A stretch of DNA of 64,000 bases, taken from positions 3,472,001 through 3,536,000 of the forward strand of contig NZ_CP192599.1 in NCBI RefSeq assembly GCF_050632385.1. Reading direction: 5' to 3'. Positions 7,603 to 15,928 of the stretch are shown piece after piece. Positions within the stretch are counted from its first letter, which is position 1, and every line of letters starts with the position of its first letter. This DNA comes from Humitalea sp050632385. GTDB lineage: Bacteria; Pseudomonadota; Alphaproteobacteria; Acetobacterales; Acetobacteraceae. Under the pieces are notes generated by a model. It searched no databases and was not told the DNA's origin. It saw only the letters and a list, made by a program, of their open reading frames with translations. The position numbers were made by a program, and so were the translations under genes.

Positions 7603-8717
7603 GGGAACGGGACGGCCGGCCTGCGGCGCGGGGCGGCACCGTCCGGCGCGGCCGCGGCGTCGATGCCGCCCCGCGGGCGCCGCTGCTGCGCCCGCCACCC
7701 CATCGCTCGAAACCGCCGCCGCAGCCCGCGCCGCTGCCGCCGCTGGCGGCACCGCCACGATCGTCCCGGCGCCGGCGGCGCGTTGTTATGTCGTGGATCG
7801 CGGTGCTCGGCGCGCTGCTGCTGCATGGCGTGCTGCTGGCCGTGATCCTGTGGCTGCCGGCGCACCGGCTGCGCGAACCTGAGCCGCAGGAAGGCGCGAT
7901 GCTGATCTGGGCAGAGCCCGACCAGGCGGGCGGCGCACCGGGCGCCCCCCCCGTCATCGACGGCCCGCCCAAGCCGAATGAGGCGCCTTCGGAGCCGGTG
8001 GACCCGCCGCCCACGCCGGATCCGCCCGAGGCTGCGCCGCCGCCCCCCCCGCCATCAGCGCCCGCGGAAGCCCCGCCGCCGCCGGAAGCAGCACCCCCGA
8101 TGCAGACGGCGCCGGAGGGGCCACCCCTGCCGCCGCCCACAAAATTGCCGGAGGAGGCCCCGCCGCCGCCCGACATCCCGACATCGCCCGCGCCCGCACC
8201 GCCGCCGGTCGCGCCGCTTCCGCCGCCGCCACCGCCCCCCCCACCCGTGGCTGAAGCGCCCCCGGCCGAGCCGCGCCCCGAACCGCGCCGGCCCACGCCA
8301 CCGCGCCCGAACCCGCGCCCCCCCGCGCCCGCGGCCCAACCGCCGGCCCAGCCCGGACCGGGCAATGCCGCCCCCGCCACGCCGCAGCCCGGCCTGCCGC
8401 CCTGGGCGGCCGAGGGCGCGACGACCCCGCCGGGCCCGCTGGACGGGCACCGCAATGTGCAGCCGGTCTACCCGCCCAATGCCCTCGCGCTTGGGCTGGA
8501 GGGCACGGTGCGGCTGCGGCTGCGTGTCGACGAGGATGGTCGCGTCGGGACCGTGACCCTGGAACGCGGATCGGGCGTCCCCTCGCTCGATGCCGCGGCG
8601 ATCGATGCGGCGCGGCATTGGCGGTTCCGCCCGGCCAGGCGCAATGGCCAGCCTGTCTCGGCGGAGGCGCTGACCTCCGTTACCTTCCAGATTCCCGGTG
8701 GTCAGCGACGTTTCTGA
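7599..8717 (+). CDS. tonB: Energy transducer TonB with very long proline-rich linker
   Basis: 372 residues from a GTG that overlaps the CDF stop. A basic N-terminal region of about 63 residues precedes a membrane anchor (SWIAVLGALLLHGVLLAVIL, about 65-84). A proline/alanine-rich periplasmic spacer spans about 105-280. The TonB C-terminal domain follows with YPPNALALGLEGTVRLRLRV and DAARHWRFRPA, ending in VTFQIP. TonB couples the proton motive force, via ExbBD, to outer-membrane receptors. An alternative ATG at 7788 sits right before the membrane helix and would remove the unusual arginine-rich leader. No ExbB, ExbD or receptor gene is in the window. Confidence 0.88.
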   Translation: MRERDGRPAARGGTVRRGRGVDAAPRAPLLRPPPHRSKPPPQPAPLPPLAAPPRSSRRRRRVVMSWIAVLGALLLHGVLLAVILWLPAHRLREPEPQEGAMLIWAEPDQAGGAPGAPPVIDGPPKPNEAPSEPVDPPPTPDPPEAAPPPPPPSAPAEAPPPPEAAPPMQTAPEGPPLPPPTKLPEEAPPPPDIPTSPAPAPPPVAPLPPPPPPPPPVAEAPPAEPRPEPRRPTPPRPNPRPPAPAAQPPAQPGPGNAAPATPQPGLPPWAAEGATTPPGPLDGHRNVQPVYPPNALALGLEGTVRLRLRVDEDGRVGTVTLERGSGVPSLDAAAIDAARHWRFRPARRNGQPVSAEALTSVTFQIPGGQRRF

Positions 8718-8743
8718 CCGACCGCGACCGAAAGGACCCGACC

Positions 8744-9304
8744 ATGGTGCGACTGGATGTGATCACGACGCGCGGCGGCGATGGCGGGCAAACCAGCCTC
8801 GGCGACGGTACGCGCGTGGGCAAGGATGACCTGCGGGTGGAGGCCTTTGGCACGGTGGATGAGGCGAATGCCGCGATCGGGCTGATCCGCCAGCATACCT
8901 CGGGGGCGGCCGATGCGATGCTGGCGCGCATCCAGAACGATTTGTTCGACCTGGGGGCCGATCTCTGCGTGCCGGGGGTCGGCACCGACCGGCTGCGGAT
9001 CGCCGATGCGCAGGCACTGCGGTTGGAGGGTGAGGTCCAGGCGATGAACCAAGGGGTGGCGCCGCTGCGGTCCTTCGTGCTGCCGGCCGGCACGGCGGCC
9101 GCCGCCCACGCCCATATGGCGCGGACCATCGTGCGGCGGGCCGAACGGGTGACGGTGTCGCTGGCGGCAAAGGAGCCGGTGAATCCGGCGGCGATCCGCT
9201 ACTTGAACCGCCTGTCGGACCACCTTTTTGTCTTTGCCCGGGCGCGGAATGCCGAGGCCGGGGGGGATGTCACTTGGACCCCGGGGGCGACGCGCGGGGG
9301 CTAG
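8744..9304 (+). CDS. cobO/pduO: ATP:cob(I)alamin adenosyltransferase, PduO type
   Basis: 186 residues. PduO-type signatures are TRGGDGGQTSLGDGTRVGK near the N-terminus (ATP-binding TxxGDxGxT), FGTVDEANAAIG, the turn RIQNDLFDLGADL, FVLPAGT, and C-terminal RYLNRLSDHLFVFAR. The enzyme makes adenosylcobalamin from cob(I)alamin and ATP in the cytosol. The ATG at 8744 is preceded by AAAGGA and begins the conserved MVRLDVITTRGGDGG; an upstream in-frame ATG at 8618 lies inside tonB and is unlikely. It follows tonB by 26 bases, so CDF-TonB-PduO may form one transcript, which would link metal transport or TonB-dependent uptake to cobalamin. Confidence 0.94.
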   Translation: MVRLDVITTRGGDGGQTSLGDGTRVGKDDLRVEAFGTVDEANAAIGLIRQHTSGAADAMLARIQNDLFDLGADLCVPGVGTDRLRIADAQALRLEGEVQAMNQGVAPLRSFVLPAGTAAAAHAHMARTIVRRAERVTVSLAAKEPVNPAAIRYLNRLSDHLFVFARARNAEAGGDVTWTPGATRGG

Positions 9305-9311
9305 ACCCCGG

Positions 9312-10586
9312 TCAGGCCAGCGCCGGGCGCCGGCTGGGCCGCGCCCAGAAGATCAGGACCGCGGCCAGCAGGCAGGCGGCGCCGGCCAGGTAGAAGGCCG
9401 GCAGGTAGCTGGCCAGCGCGTCGCGGCTGACGCCGCCGCCGATTGCGGCCAGGGCCCCGCCCAACTGGTGCGCAGTAAAGATCCAGCCAAAGACCAGCGG
9501 CGCCTTGTCCCGCCCGAACGCGGCGCCGGCCAGCCGCACCGTCGGCGGCACCGTCGCGATCCAATCCAACCCGTAGAAGACCGCGAAGAGCGACAGGCCG
9601 TAGAGGGTAAAACTGCTCATCGGCAGCAGCATCAGCGACAACCCGCGCAGCCCGTAATACCAGAACAGCAGCTTGCGGTTGTCGTAGCGGTCGGACAGCC
9701 AGCCGGAGGCGATGGTGCCGACGAAGTCGAAGACGCCGATCATGGCGAGCACCGAGGCCGCCTCGACCTCCGCCATGCCGAAATCGCTGCACAGCGGGAT
9801 GAAATGCGTCTGCATCAGGCCAACGGTGGACAGGCCGCAGATCGCGAAGGTGACGAAGAGGATCCAGAACACCCGGCTGCGCGAGGCCTCAGCCAGCGCT
9901 GCGAAGGCATTGGCGACGGGATTGCCGACGGCAGCGCGCGGCGGGGTGACGGCGGTCTCGCCATAAGCCGGCAGGCCGAGGTCGGCTGGGTGGTCGCGGG
10001 CGAGCAGCCAGAACAACACGCCGGCGAGTACGCAGGCGCCCAGACCCGGCAGCAGCGCCACCCGCCAGCCTTCATGCTGCGCGAGCCAAGCGGCCAGCGG
10101 CAGGAAAACCAGTTGCCCCGTGGCATTGGCGGCGGTCAGCATGCCCAGCACCAACCCGCGCCGCGACGCGAACCAGCGGTTGGCGACGGTCGCACCCAGC
10201 ACCAGCGCGGTCATGCCGCTGCCGAGCCCGGTCATCACCCCCCAGGACAGCCAAAGCTGCCAGGGCGCCGTCATGGTCATCGACACCAGGCAGCCGGCGA
10301 TCACCAAGGCCAGCGCCGCGACGACGGTCCGCCGCAGCCCATAGCGTTGCAGCAACGCCGCGGCGAAGGGCGCCATCAGCCCGAACAGCAGCAGCCGCAA
10401 TGCCAGCGCGCCGGAGATGCTGGCCGTGTCCCAGCCAAACTCCCGCTGCACCGGCAGCAACAGCGCCCCCAGGATGCCCATGGCCCCGGCCGAGGACAGG
10501 GCGACCAGGAAGGTCAGCCCCACCATCACCCAGCCGTAGTGGATTCCGCGGCGCGCGAGGAATGACGCCAAGCCCGATGCAAGCAC
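9312..10586 (-). CDS. MFS transporter
   Basis: 424 residues with about twelve hydrophobic helices. The N-terminus GIHYGWVMVGLTFLVALSSA and helix 4/5 region (LGSGMTALVLGATVANRWF, then SRRGLVLGMLTAANATGQL) resemble the oxalate/formate and monocarboxylate branch of the major facilitator superfamily. The second half includes FDFVGTIASGWLSDRYDNRK, the motif-A-like loop. Substrate unknown. The GTG at 10586 is chosen because AAAAGGA precedes it and it begins just before the first helix. The marR gene ends 13 bases upstream on the same strand, so both are probably one operon controlled by that regulator. Confidence 0.88.
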   Translation of the reverse strand: MLASGLASFLARRGIHYGWVMVGLTFLVALSSAGAMGILGALLLPVQREFGWDTASISGALALRLLLFGLMAPFAAALLQRYGLRRTVVAALALVIAGCLVSMTMTAPWQLWLSWGVMTGLGSGMTALVLGATVANRWFASRRGLVLGMLTAANATGQLVFLPLAAWLAQHEGWRVALLPGLGACVLAGVLFWLLARDHPADLGLPAYGETAVTPPRAAVGNPVANAFAALAEASRSRVFWILFVTFAICGLSTVGLMQTHFIPLCSDFGMAEVEAASVLAMIGVFDFVGTIASGWLSDRYDNRKLLFWYYGLRGLSLMLLPMSSFTLYGLSLFAVFYGLDWIATVPPTVRLAGAAFGRDKAPLVFGWIFTAHQLGGALAAIGGGVSRDALASYLPAFYLAGAACLLAAVLIFWARPSRRPALA

Positions 10587-10599
10587 GGCAGATGTCCTT

Positions 10600-11037
10600 T
10601 TAGGGGTGAGGCAATTCGGTCGCGACGAGGCTGGCGAGCCGGTCGCGGAGGTCACGCGCAGGTGCCTCGCCAAAAGCATCGGCAAAGCCTTGCTGCGCGG
10701 CCTGCCAAAGCGGCCGGGCGACGGCCAGGCGTTCCAGCCCGGCATCCGTCACGTGCAGCAGGCGGCGGCGGCGGTCGGCGGGGTCGGCGGCGATCGCCAC
10801 CAGCCCGTCGCGTTCCAGCGGGCCGAGGTTCCGGCCGAGGGTGGTGCGATCCATCACCAGATCGGCCGCGAGGTCCTGGATCGTGCAGCCGCCGCGCTGC
10901 CGCAGCCGGCCGAGGATCGAGAATTGCGAGGTCAGCAGCCCGCTCGGCGCCAGATGGCGGTCGTAGTAACTGCTGATGTGGCGCGCGGCCCGGCGGATCG
11001 CGAGGCAGGTGCAGACGTCGGAAATGGTCTCTGGCAT
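10600..11037 (-). CDS. MarR-family transcriptional regulator
   Basis: 145 residues forming one winged-helix domain: CLAIRRAARHISSYYDRHLA (dimer helix), LTSQFSILGRLRQRGGCTIQ, recognition helix region LVMDRTTLGRNLGPLERDGL, and the wing PADRRRRLLHVTDAG. MarR proteins are usually ligand-released repressors of a neighbouring gene, here most likely the MFS transporter immediately downstream. A near-perfect palindrome 15 bases upstream of the start codon (11052-11069) is the likely operator. Several cysteines near the N-terminus (SDVCTCLAIRR) are notable, but no known redox-switch family can be named. Confidence 0.9.
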   Translation of the reverse strand: MPETISDVCTCLAIRRAARHISSYYDRHLAPSGLLTSQFSILGRLRQRGGCTIQDLAADLVMDRTTLGRNLGPLERDGLVAIAADPADRRRRLLHVTDAGLERLAVARPLWQAAQQGFADAFGEAPARDLRDRLASLVATELPHP

Positions 11038-11051
11038 GGCGAGGCGGATAA

Positions 11052-11069
11052 TAAGTGCATATGCACCTA
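11052..11069. promoter_or_regulatory. Palindromic operator upstream of marR-MFS operon
   Basis: TAAGTGCATATGCACCTA has a perfect 12-base core (GTGCATATGCAC, 11055-11066) and 8 of 9 symmetric base pairs overall. It starts 15 bases before the marR start codon and lies in the only gap between marR and lpxXL. The position and symmetry fit a MarR dimer site that would autoregulate the operon. Confidence 0.65.
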
Positions 11070-11103
11070 ATGCAAGGGCCGTCGCCGATCGGGCCTTATT
11101 CGG

Positions 11104-11985
11104 CTAGCGCCAGCGGCGGTGCATCCAGAGCCATTGGCCGGGGTGTTCGCGCACCCAGCCTTCGATCACCGCGTTCATCACGGCGGTCGCGGCGGGCACA
11201 TCGACCGTGCCCTCTTCCGTGCGCGGCATGATGATTTCCTCGGTCAGGTCCAGCCGGATGCGGCCGCCGGGCAGGCGCACGGCACGGGTGCCATGCACCG
11301 GCACATCGAAGCGCCCGGCCAGATTGGCCAGCAGTGGATTGGCCGCACACTCCCGCCCGAGGAAGGTGATGCGGGGACCGCGGCCAAAGCGCTGATCGAC
11401 CAGCATGCCGACATGCATGCCCGCGCCGACCGCCTTGGCCATCCGCGTCGGCGCCATCAACCCGGCGGGGATCAGCGTGCCCATCATCGGCTCACGCAGC
11501 GCCAGGATATCGGCGGCGACGGCCTTGTTGTTCGGCGTGCGGTAGAGCACGGCGGCCGGCAGGCCAAGCGCATGCGCCGCGACGGCCGGCAATTCCCAGT
11601 TCGCCAGGTGGGCAGCAAAAATCAGCGCGCCGCGCCCGTCATCGGCCAGGTCCTTGAAACGCTGTTCGGTTTCCGGCGTGCAAAAAACCCGCCGATCCGG
11701 CCGCTGCGGGTTTTCCGGGTCCAGGTCCCACAGGGTTTGCAGGTGCACGTATTCGCAGGCGGTGCGGCCCAGATTGTCCCAGGCCTGGCGGGCGACGTCA
11801 CGATGCCAGGTGGTATCGGCCTCGGGGAAGGAGGCGCGGATATTGTCCATCGCGATGCGATGCGCCGGCGTCAGCGGCCCTAGCGCGCGAGCGACAGCGG
11901 CACCGATGCGGGGCGCCGTGTTCGGCCCCAACAGGCGCAGCAACCAAAAGACGAACCGGACCAGCCCGGCGACAAGCCATTCCAT
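11104..11985 (-). CDS. lpxXL: Lipid A acyltransferase LpxXL (LpxL/HtrB family)
   Basis: 293 residues. An N-terminal hydrophobic helix (FVFWLLRLLG) anchors it to the inner membrane. The acyltransferase motif HLANWE (His126, Glu131) matches the HX4(D/E) motif of LpxL/LpxM enzymes, with VLVDQRFG-like (GMLVDQRFGRGPRITFLG) and GWVREHPGQWLWMHRRW at the C-terminus, typical of late acyltransferases. As the last gene of the acpXL cluster it is expected to transfer the very-long-chain hydroxyacyl group from AcpXL to lipid A. It begins 4 bases after adh2XL ends. Confidence 0.92.
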   Translation of the reverse strand: MEWLVAGLVRFVFWLLRLLGPNTAPRIGAAVARALGPLTPAHRIAMDNIRASFPEADTTWHRDVARQAWDNLGRTACEYVHLQTLWDLDPENPQRPDRRVFCTPETEQRFKDLADDGRGALIFAAHLANWELPAVAAHALGLPAAVLYRTPNNKAVAADILALREPMMGTLIPAGLMAPTRMAKAVGAGMHVGMLVDQRFGRGPRITFLGRECAANPLLANLAGRFDVPVHGTRAVRLPGGRIRLDLTEEIIMPRTEEGTVDVPAATAVMNAVIEGWVREHPGQWLWMHRRWR

Positions 11986-11989
11986 CCGA

Positions 11990-13012
11990 TCAGATGGTCA
12001 CGATGATCTTGCCAAAGACCCGGCGGGTTTCCAGCCGGTCCAGCCCTTCGGAGAAGCGGTCCATGGGCACCACGGTATCGAGCACCGGCAGCAACCCGGC
12101 CTCCATCTTCGCGAGACCATCGGCGATGTTCCGCATCGCGGCGCCGAAGGAGCCAAAGATGTGGAGTTGCCGCTGGAACAGCATCATCAAGTTGGTTTCG
12201 GCCGACACGCCCGATGTGCTGCCGCAGGTGACCAGCCGCCCGCCCATGCGCAGCGACAACAGCGACCCGCCCCAGGTATCGGCGCCGACATGCTCGAAGA
12301 CCACGTCGACGCCGCGTTTGCCGGTGACGCGGCGGGCGACGGAGGAGAAGTTCTTGGTCGAATAATTCACCGCGTGATCGGCGCCGAGCGCCAGCGCCTG
12401 GGCGCATTTCTCATCCGACCCGGCGGTCGCGATCACGATGCAGCCCATCGCCTTGGCGACACGGATCGCCACGGTGCCGATGCCGCTGCCCGCGGCGTGG
12501 ACCAGGATCGTCTCGCCGGGTTGCAGCCTCGCATTGTCGAACAGCATGTGTTCGACGGTCGAAAAAGTGACGGCGGCGCAGGCCGCGTCTTCCCAGGTGA
12601 TCGACTTCGGCACCCGCACCATCAGCCGCGCCTGCACGTTGCAGAATTCGCGGGCAAAGCCGTCCACATGGAAACCCATGATGCCGGAGACGTCTTCGCA
12701 CAGATTGTCGCGGCCACTGGTGCAGGCCGCGCACTTGCCGCAGGTCAGCGCGCCATAGGGCGCGACATGGTCGCCAACGGCCCAGCCGGTGACGCCGGCG
12801 CCGATGGCGGTGATCTCGCCCGCCGCTTCGACACCGACGCAGATCGGCAATTCGCGCTTGGCGAAGGCCATGCCGCGCCAACCCCAGACGTCGATGTGGT
12901 TCAGCGCGATGGCATGGATGCGCAACTGCACCTCACCCGCGCCGGGCGGTGGGGGGGCCGGGATCTCATCGATCCGCAGGTCGCGGTCGCCGTGCAGGCG
13001 CAGGGCGCGCAT
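11990..13012 (-). CDS. adh2XL: Zinc-binding dehydrogenase of the VLCFA cluster (Adh2XL)
   Basis: 340 residues, medium-chain dehydrogenase/reductase. The GroES-like half contains GVEAAGEITAIG and the structural-zinc cysteines GALTCGKCAACTSGRDNLC. The Rossmann half has ILVHAAGSGIGTVAIRVAKA, and GKRGVDVVFEHVGADTW follows. In rhizobia the equivalent gene sits between the fabF genes and lpxXL and is presumed to be a reductase in very-long-chain fatty acid elongation, though its step is not firmly shown. Its start overlaps the fabF1XL stop (TGATG). Confidence 0.88.
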   Translation of the reverse strand: MRALRLHGDRDLRIDEIPAPPPPGAGEVQLRIHAIALNHIDVWGWRGMAFAKRELPICVGVEAAGEITAIGAGVTGWAVGDHVAPYGALTCGKCAACTSGRDNLCEDVSGIMGFHVDGFAREFCNVQARLMVRVPKSITWEDAACAAVTFSTVEHMLFDNARLQPGETILVHAAGSGIGTVAIRVAKAMGCIVIATAGSDEKCAQALALGADHAVNYSTKNFSSVARRVTGKRGVDVVFEHVGADTWGGSLLSLRMGGRLVTCGSTSGVSAETNLMMLFQRQLHIFGSFGAAMRNIADGLAKMEAGLLPVLDTVVPMDRFSEGLDRLETRRVFGKIIVTI

Positions 13013-14271
13013 CAGGCGGGCTCCGCCGCCAGCACGAGGCAGACGTTCTGCCCGCCAAAGCCGAAGGAGTTGGACAGCACGGCCTTCACCTTGGCCGGGC
13101 GCTGCACGTTCGGCACGACGTCCAGCGTGATGTTCGGATCGGGCTCATCGTAGTTGATCGTCGGCGGCAGCACCTGGTCGCGGATGGTCAGCAGGCTGAA
13201 CACCGCCTCCAGCGCGCCGGCGGCCGAGAGCGTGTGCCCGATCATCGACTTGTTCGAGGAGATGGGCGGCGGCGTGTCGCCGAAGACGGCGCGCATGCCA
13301 AAGGTTTCCATCTTGTCGTTTTCCGGCGTACCGGTGCCGTGGCCGTTGACGTAGTCGATCTGGTCCGGCCGCAGCCCGGCATCGGCCAGGGCATTGCGCA
13401 TCGCGCCCAGGATGGCGGTGCCATCGGGGTTGCTGCGGGTGCGGTGGAAGCTGTCCGCCCGCTCACCACAGCCCAGGACGATGCCGAGGATTTTTGCGCC
13501 CCGGGCGCGGGCGGCGTCGTAATCCTCAAGCACCAGCGCGGCGGCGCCTTCGGACATGATGAACCCGTCGCGCGACTTTTCGAACGGCCGCGACGCCTTG
13601 GTCGGATCGTCGTTGCGGGTGGACAGGGCGGAGAGCAGCGAGAAGCGGATCAACGCCTCCGCATGCACGGAACCATCGGCGCCGGTCGCGATGCAGGCGG
13701 TGCAATCGCCGCGCTGGATGGCTTCCACGCCCAGTTGGATCGCGCTGGCCCCGGTGGCGCAGGCGGTGGTCAGGGTGATGGGCGCGCCGCGCGTGCCAAA
13801 ACGGTCGGCCAGCCGTTCGGCGACGCCGCCGAACAGGAAGGTTTCGTAGATGTCCTTGCGCCCGGCCGAGGCATTGACCATCGCGGGATAGCCCGGGCTG
13901 TTCGCCCGGCGGGTCAGGTCGAAGCGGGTCGGCCATTCCACCTCGACCGGCGGCATGCCGACGAAGAGGGGGCCGGGGAAGGCGCCGGGAGCGCCCAGCC
14001 CGGCCTCGTTCACCGCCTCGTCGATGGCGAAGGCGGCCATGCGTTCGACGCGTTCCGGGCTGGAAAAAGGGTCGCCCGCGATCTCACCAGGCACATCGAC
14101 CGTGCCGGCGATGGTGGTGCGCAGATGGTCGGTCGGGAAGCGGGTGATGCGGCGGATGCCGGACTTGCCGCCACGGATGGCGGCCCAGTTTTCGGCCGTG
14201 CCGAAGCCCAGCGAGGTCACGGTACCGATGCCGGTCACCGCGACCAGCGGGCGGCCGAAACTATCCTTCAT
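13012..14271 (-). CDS. fabF1XL: Beta-ketoacyl-ACP synthase (FabF1XL), catalytically intact
   Basis: 419 residues, KAS II fold. The Cys-His-His triad is complete: Cys171 in TTACATGAS, His311 in NGHGTGTPEND, His346 in SMIGHTLSAAG. C-terminal NSFGFGGQN is also present. KAS II enzymes condense malonyl-ACP with acyl chains; in the acpXL cluster this elongates acyl chains on AcpXL toward very long lengths. It overlaps fabF2XL by 4 bases and adh2XL by 1 base, so the cluster is translationally coupled. Confidence 0.95.
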   Translation of the reverse strand: MKDSFGRPLVAVTGIGTVTSLGFGTAENWAAIRGGKSGIRRITRFPTDHLRTTIAGTVDVPGEIAGDPFSSPERVERMAAFAIDEAVNEAGLGAPGAFPGPLFVGMPPVEVEWPTRFDLTRRANSPGYPAMVNASAGRKDIYETFLFGGVAERLADRFGTRGAPITLTTACATGASAIQLGVEAIQRGDCTACIATGADGSVHAEALIRFSLLSALSTRNDDPTKASRPFEKSRDGFIMSEGAAALVLEDYDAARARGAKILGIVLGCGERADSFHRTRSNPDGTAILGAMRNALADAGLRPDQIDYVNGHGTGTPENDKMETFGMRAVFGDTPPPISSNKSMIGHTLSAAGALEAVFSLLTIRDQVLPPTINYDEPDPNITLDVVPNVQRPAKVKAVLSNSFGFGGQNVCLVLAAEPA

Positions 14272-15455
14272 GGCGTGGCCCCCGAAACAGGCGAAAGCAG
14301 CGCCAGCGCCTCACCCCGCCATTGCCCGACGCCGGTGACCAGCATCACCTCCGGCGCGGCGTCGCCGGTATCGGCGGGGTCCAGCGGGGCCGGCATCGCG
14401 CCCTGCGACAAGGCCAGCGCCGCCAGCGCGACATGCGCCGGAAAGGCCGCTTCGACCCCATGCCCGATGCGGGACGCGGGGGTGCGCACGGCATCCGCGC
14501 CAAGCGCCGCGACAAAACCCTGTTCCTCGGTCGTCGCGGGATCCGCCCCGGTCGCGCCGGAGATCACCCCAAGCGTCCCCGCCGCGCGGCGCGGCGCCAG
14601 GCGGGACCACAAGCCATCCAGGCTGGCGCGCACATCGCCGGGCGCACGGCGCCGGCTGGCGTCGGTCATCACCCCATCCAGCCGCGCCAGGGCGCGAGCG
14701 CCGCGGGCGGCCGCATGGGCCTCCGTCTCCAAAACCAGGAAGGCCGCCATGCCGCCCAGCACCAACCCGCCGCCATTGCGTTCGGAGATGGGCTTCCAAT
14801 TGTCTTCCAGCAGCACGCCGCCGGGCTTGTAGAGCATCAGCATGTCCCAGCGCGCCGCGACGAAGGCGCCGCCGGCCAGGGCGATGCCGCCCCTGCCCTC
14901 GGCCAGCCGTTCCGCCGCGATGCGGACCGAATCGGCCGCCGCCAGTTCCTCACCCATGAAGGTGCGGGACGACCCGGTGACGCCATGGACGATGGAGATA
15001 TTGCCCGCCAGCAGGTTCGAAAGCTGCGCCAGGAACAGCGTCGGCCGCAGCCCATTGGCGAGGCGTTCGTTCAGCAAGGGGCCTGGATTGGCGGCGCTGG
15101 CCAGTTCGCCGGCCACCGCCTCGTCCAGGGCGATGTCACGCTCCCCACCGCCGGCCGCGACGATCAGGTGCATGTCGGCGACCAGGTCGCGCGCATTGGC
15201 ATGGTCCAGCGCCAGGCCGGCGGCATAGGTTCCCAGGCGCTGCCAGGGCTCCATCTGGCGTTGGTCGCCCTTCTTCGGGATCTGGCGGTCCAGGTTCAGC
15301 GCCGGCAGCGGATGCACAGGGAACGGGGCGAAGCCAGTCTCGTCCAGCACCGGGGTCCCGGCGGGATCGGATAGCGCGGCCCAGTTGGCCTCCGGCCCCT
15401 CACCCAGCGAGGTGACCAGGCCGATGCCGGTGATCAGGACGGGCTGGCGGGTCAT
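14268..15455 (-). CDS. fabF2XL: Degenerate beta-ketoacyl synthase (FabF2XL), chain-length-factor-like
   Basis: 395 residues with a KAS fold start (PVLITGIGLVTSLGEGPEANW) and end. The catalytic residues are mostly gone: the cysteine position reads Gly158 (IVHGVTGSS against TTACATGAS of its neighbour), and the first histidine reads Ala301 (ISGATGADP against NGHGTGTPEND). Only His332 in SRIGHGVEAA remains. This is the pattern of chain-length factors that pair with an active KAS. It lies between fabZXL and fabF1XL with 4-base overlaps on both sides, so a heterodimer with FabF1XL that sets chain length is a reasonable inference. Confidence 0.9.
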   Translation of the reverse strand: MTRQPVLITGIGLVTSLGEGPEANWAALSDPAGTPVLDETGFAPFPVHPLPALNLDRQIPKKGDQRQMEPWQRLGTYAAGLALDHANARDLVADMHLIVAAGGGERDIALDEAVAGELASAANPGPLLNERLANGLRPTLFLAQLSNLLAGNISIVHGVTGSSRTFMGEELAAADSVRIAAERLAEGRGGIALAGGAFVAARWDMLMLYKPGGVLLEDNWKPISERNGGGLVLGGMAAFLVLETEAHAAARGARALARLDGVMTDASRRRAPGDVRASLDGLWSRLAPRRAAGTLGVISGATGADPATTEEQGFVAALGADAVRTPASRIGHGVEAAFPAHVALAALALSQGAMPAPLDPADTGDAAPEVMLVTGVGQWRGEALALLSPVSGATP

Positions 15456-15913
15456 GGGGCAACAGATCCGGGCAGGCCGATCTCGGCGGCGCGGGCGCGC
15501 ATCGAGGCGGCGATTGTGTCGTTCGGAAAGGGCATGGTCCGCAGCACCAGTTCGGCATCGGCGATGCGCTTGCCGTCGCTGGAGATGCGCGCCTCGGTCA
15601 CGGCAAAGCCCGAGCCGTCATGCGACAGGCGCGCGGTCACCTCCAACGGCGCCCCGGGGCCGACGAAGGAGCGGAACTTGGCTTCCTTCACCGTCATCAG
15701 GAAGGGCATGCGCTCAAAGCCCTGCATCCCGATGATCAGCCAACCGCTGGCCTGGGCCATGGTTTCGATCAGCAGCACACCGGGGACCAGCGGGTAGCCG
15801 GGGAAATGACCCTCGAACACCGGCGATGCGTCGGGGACACGGGCCTCGACCATGATGGTATCGCCAATCAGCGACACCACCCGGTCGACCATCTGGAAGT
15901 ATTCAAGGCGCAC
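15452..15913 (-). CDS. fabZXL: 3-hydroxyacyl-ACP dehydratase (FabZXL)
   Basis: 153 residues, single hot-dog domain. The active-site motif FEGHFPGYPLVPGVLLIE contains His36 and Glu50, matching FabZ-type dehydratases, followed by TMAQASGWLI on the hot-dog helix. It dehydrates 3-hydroxyacyl-ACP in fatty acid elongation. The gene follows acpXL by 15 bases and overlaps fabF2XL by 4, consistent with a dedicated very-long-chain pathway rather than the housekeeping fabZ, which normally sits with lpxD/lpxA. Confidence 0.92.
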   Translation of the reverse strand: MRLEYFQMVDRVVSLIGDTIMVEARVPDASPVFEGHFPGYPLVPGVLLIETMAQASGWLIIGMQGFERMPFLMTVKEAKFRSFVGPGAPLEVTARLSHDGSGFAVTEARISSDGKRIADAELVLRTMPFPNDTIAASMRARAAEIGLPGSVAP

Positions 15914-15928
15914 CGGCGTGTGGCCGGA

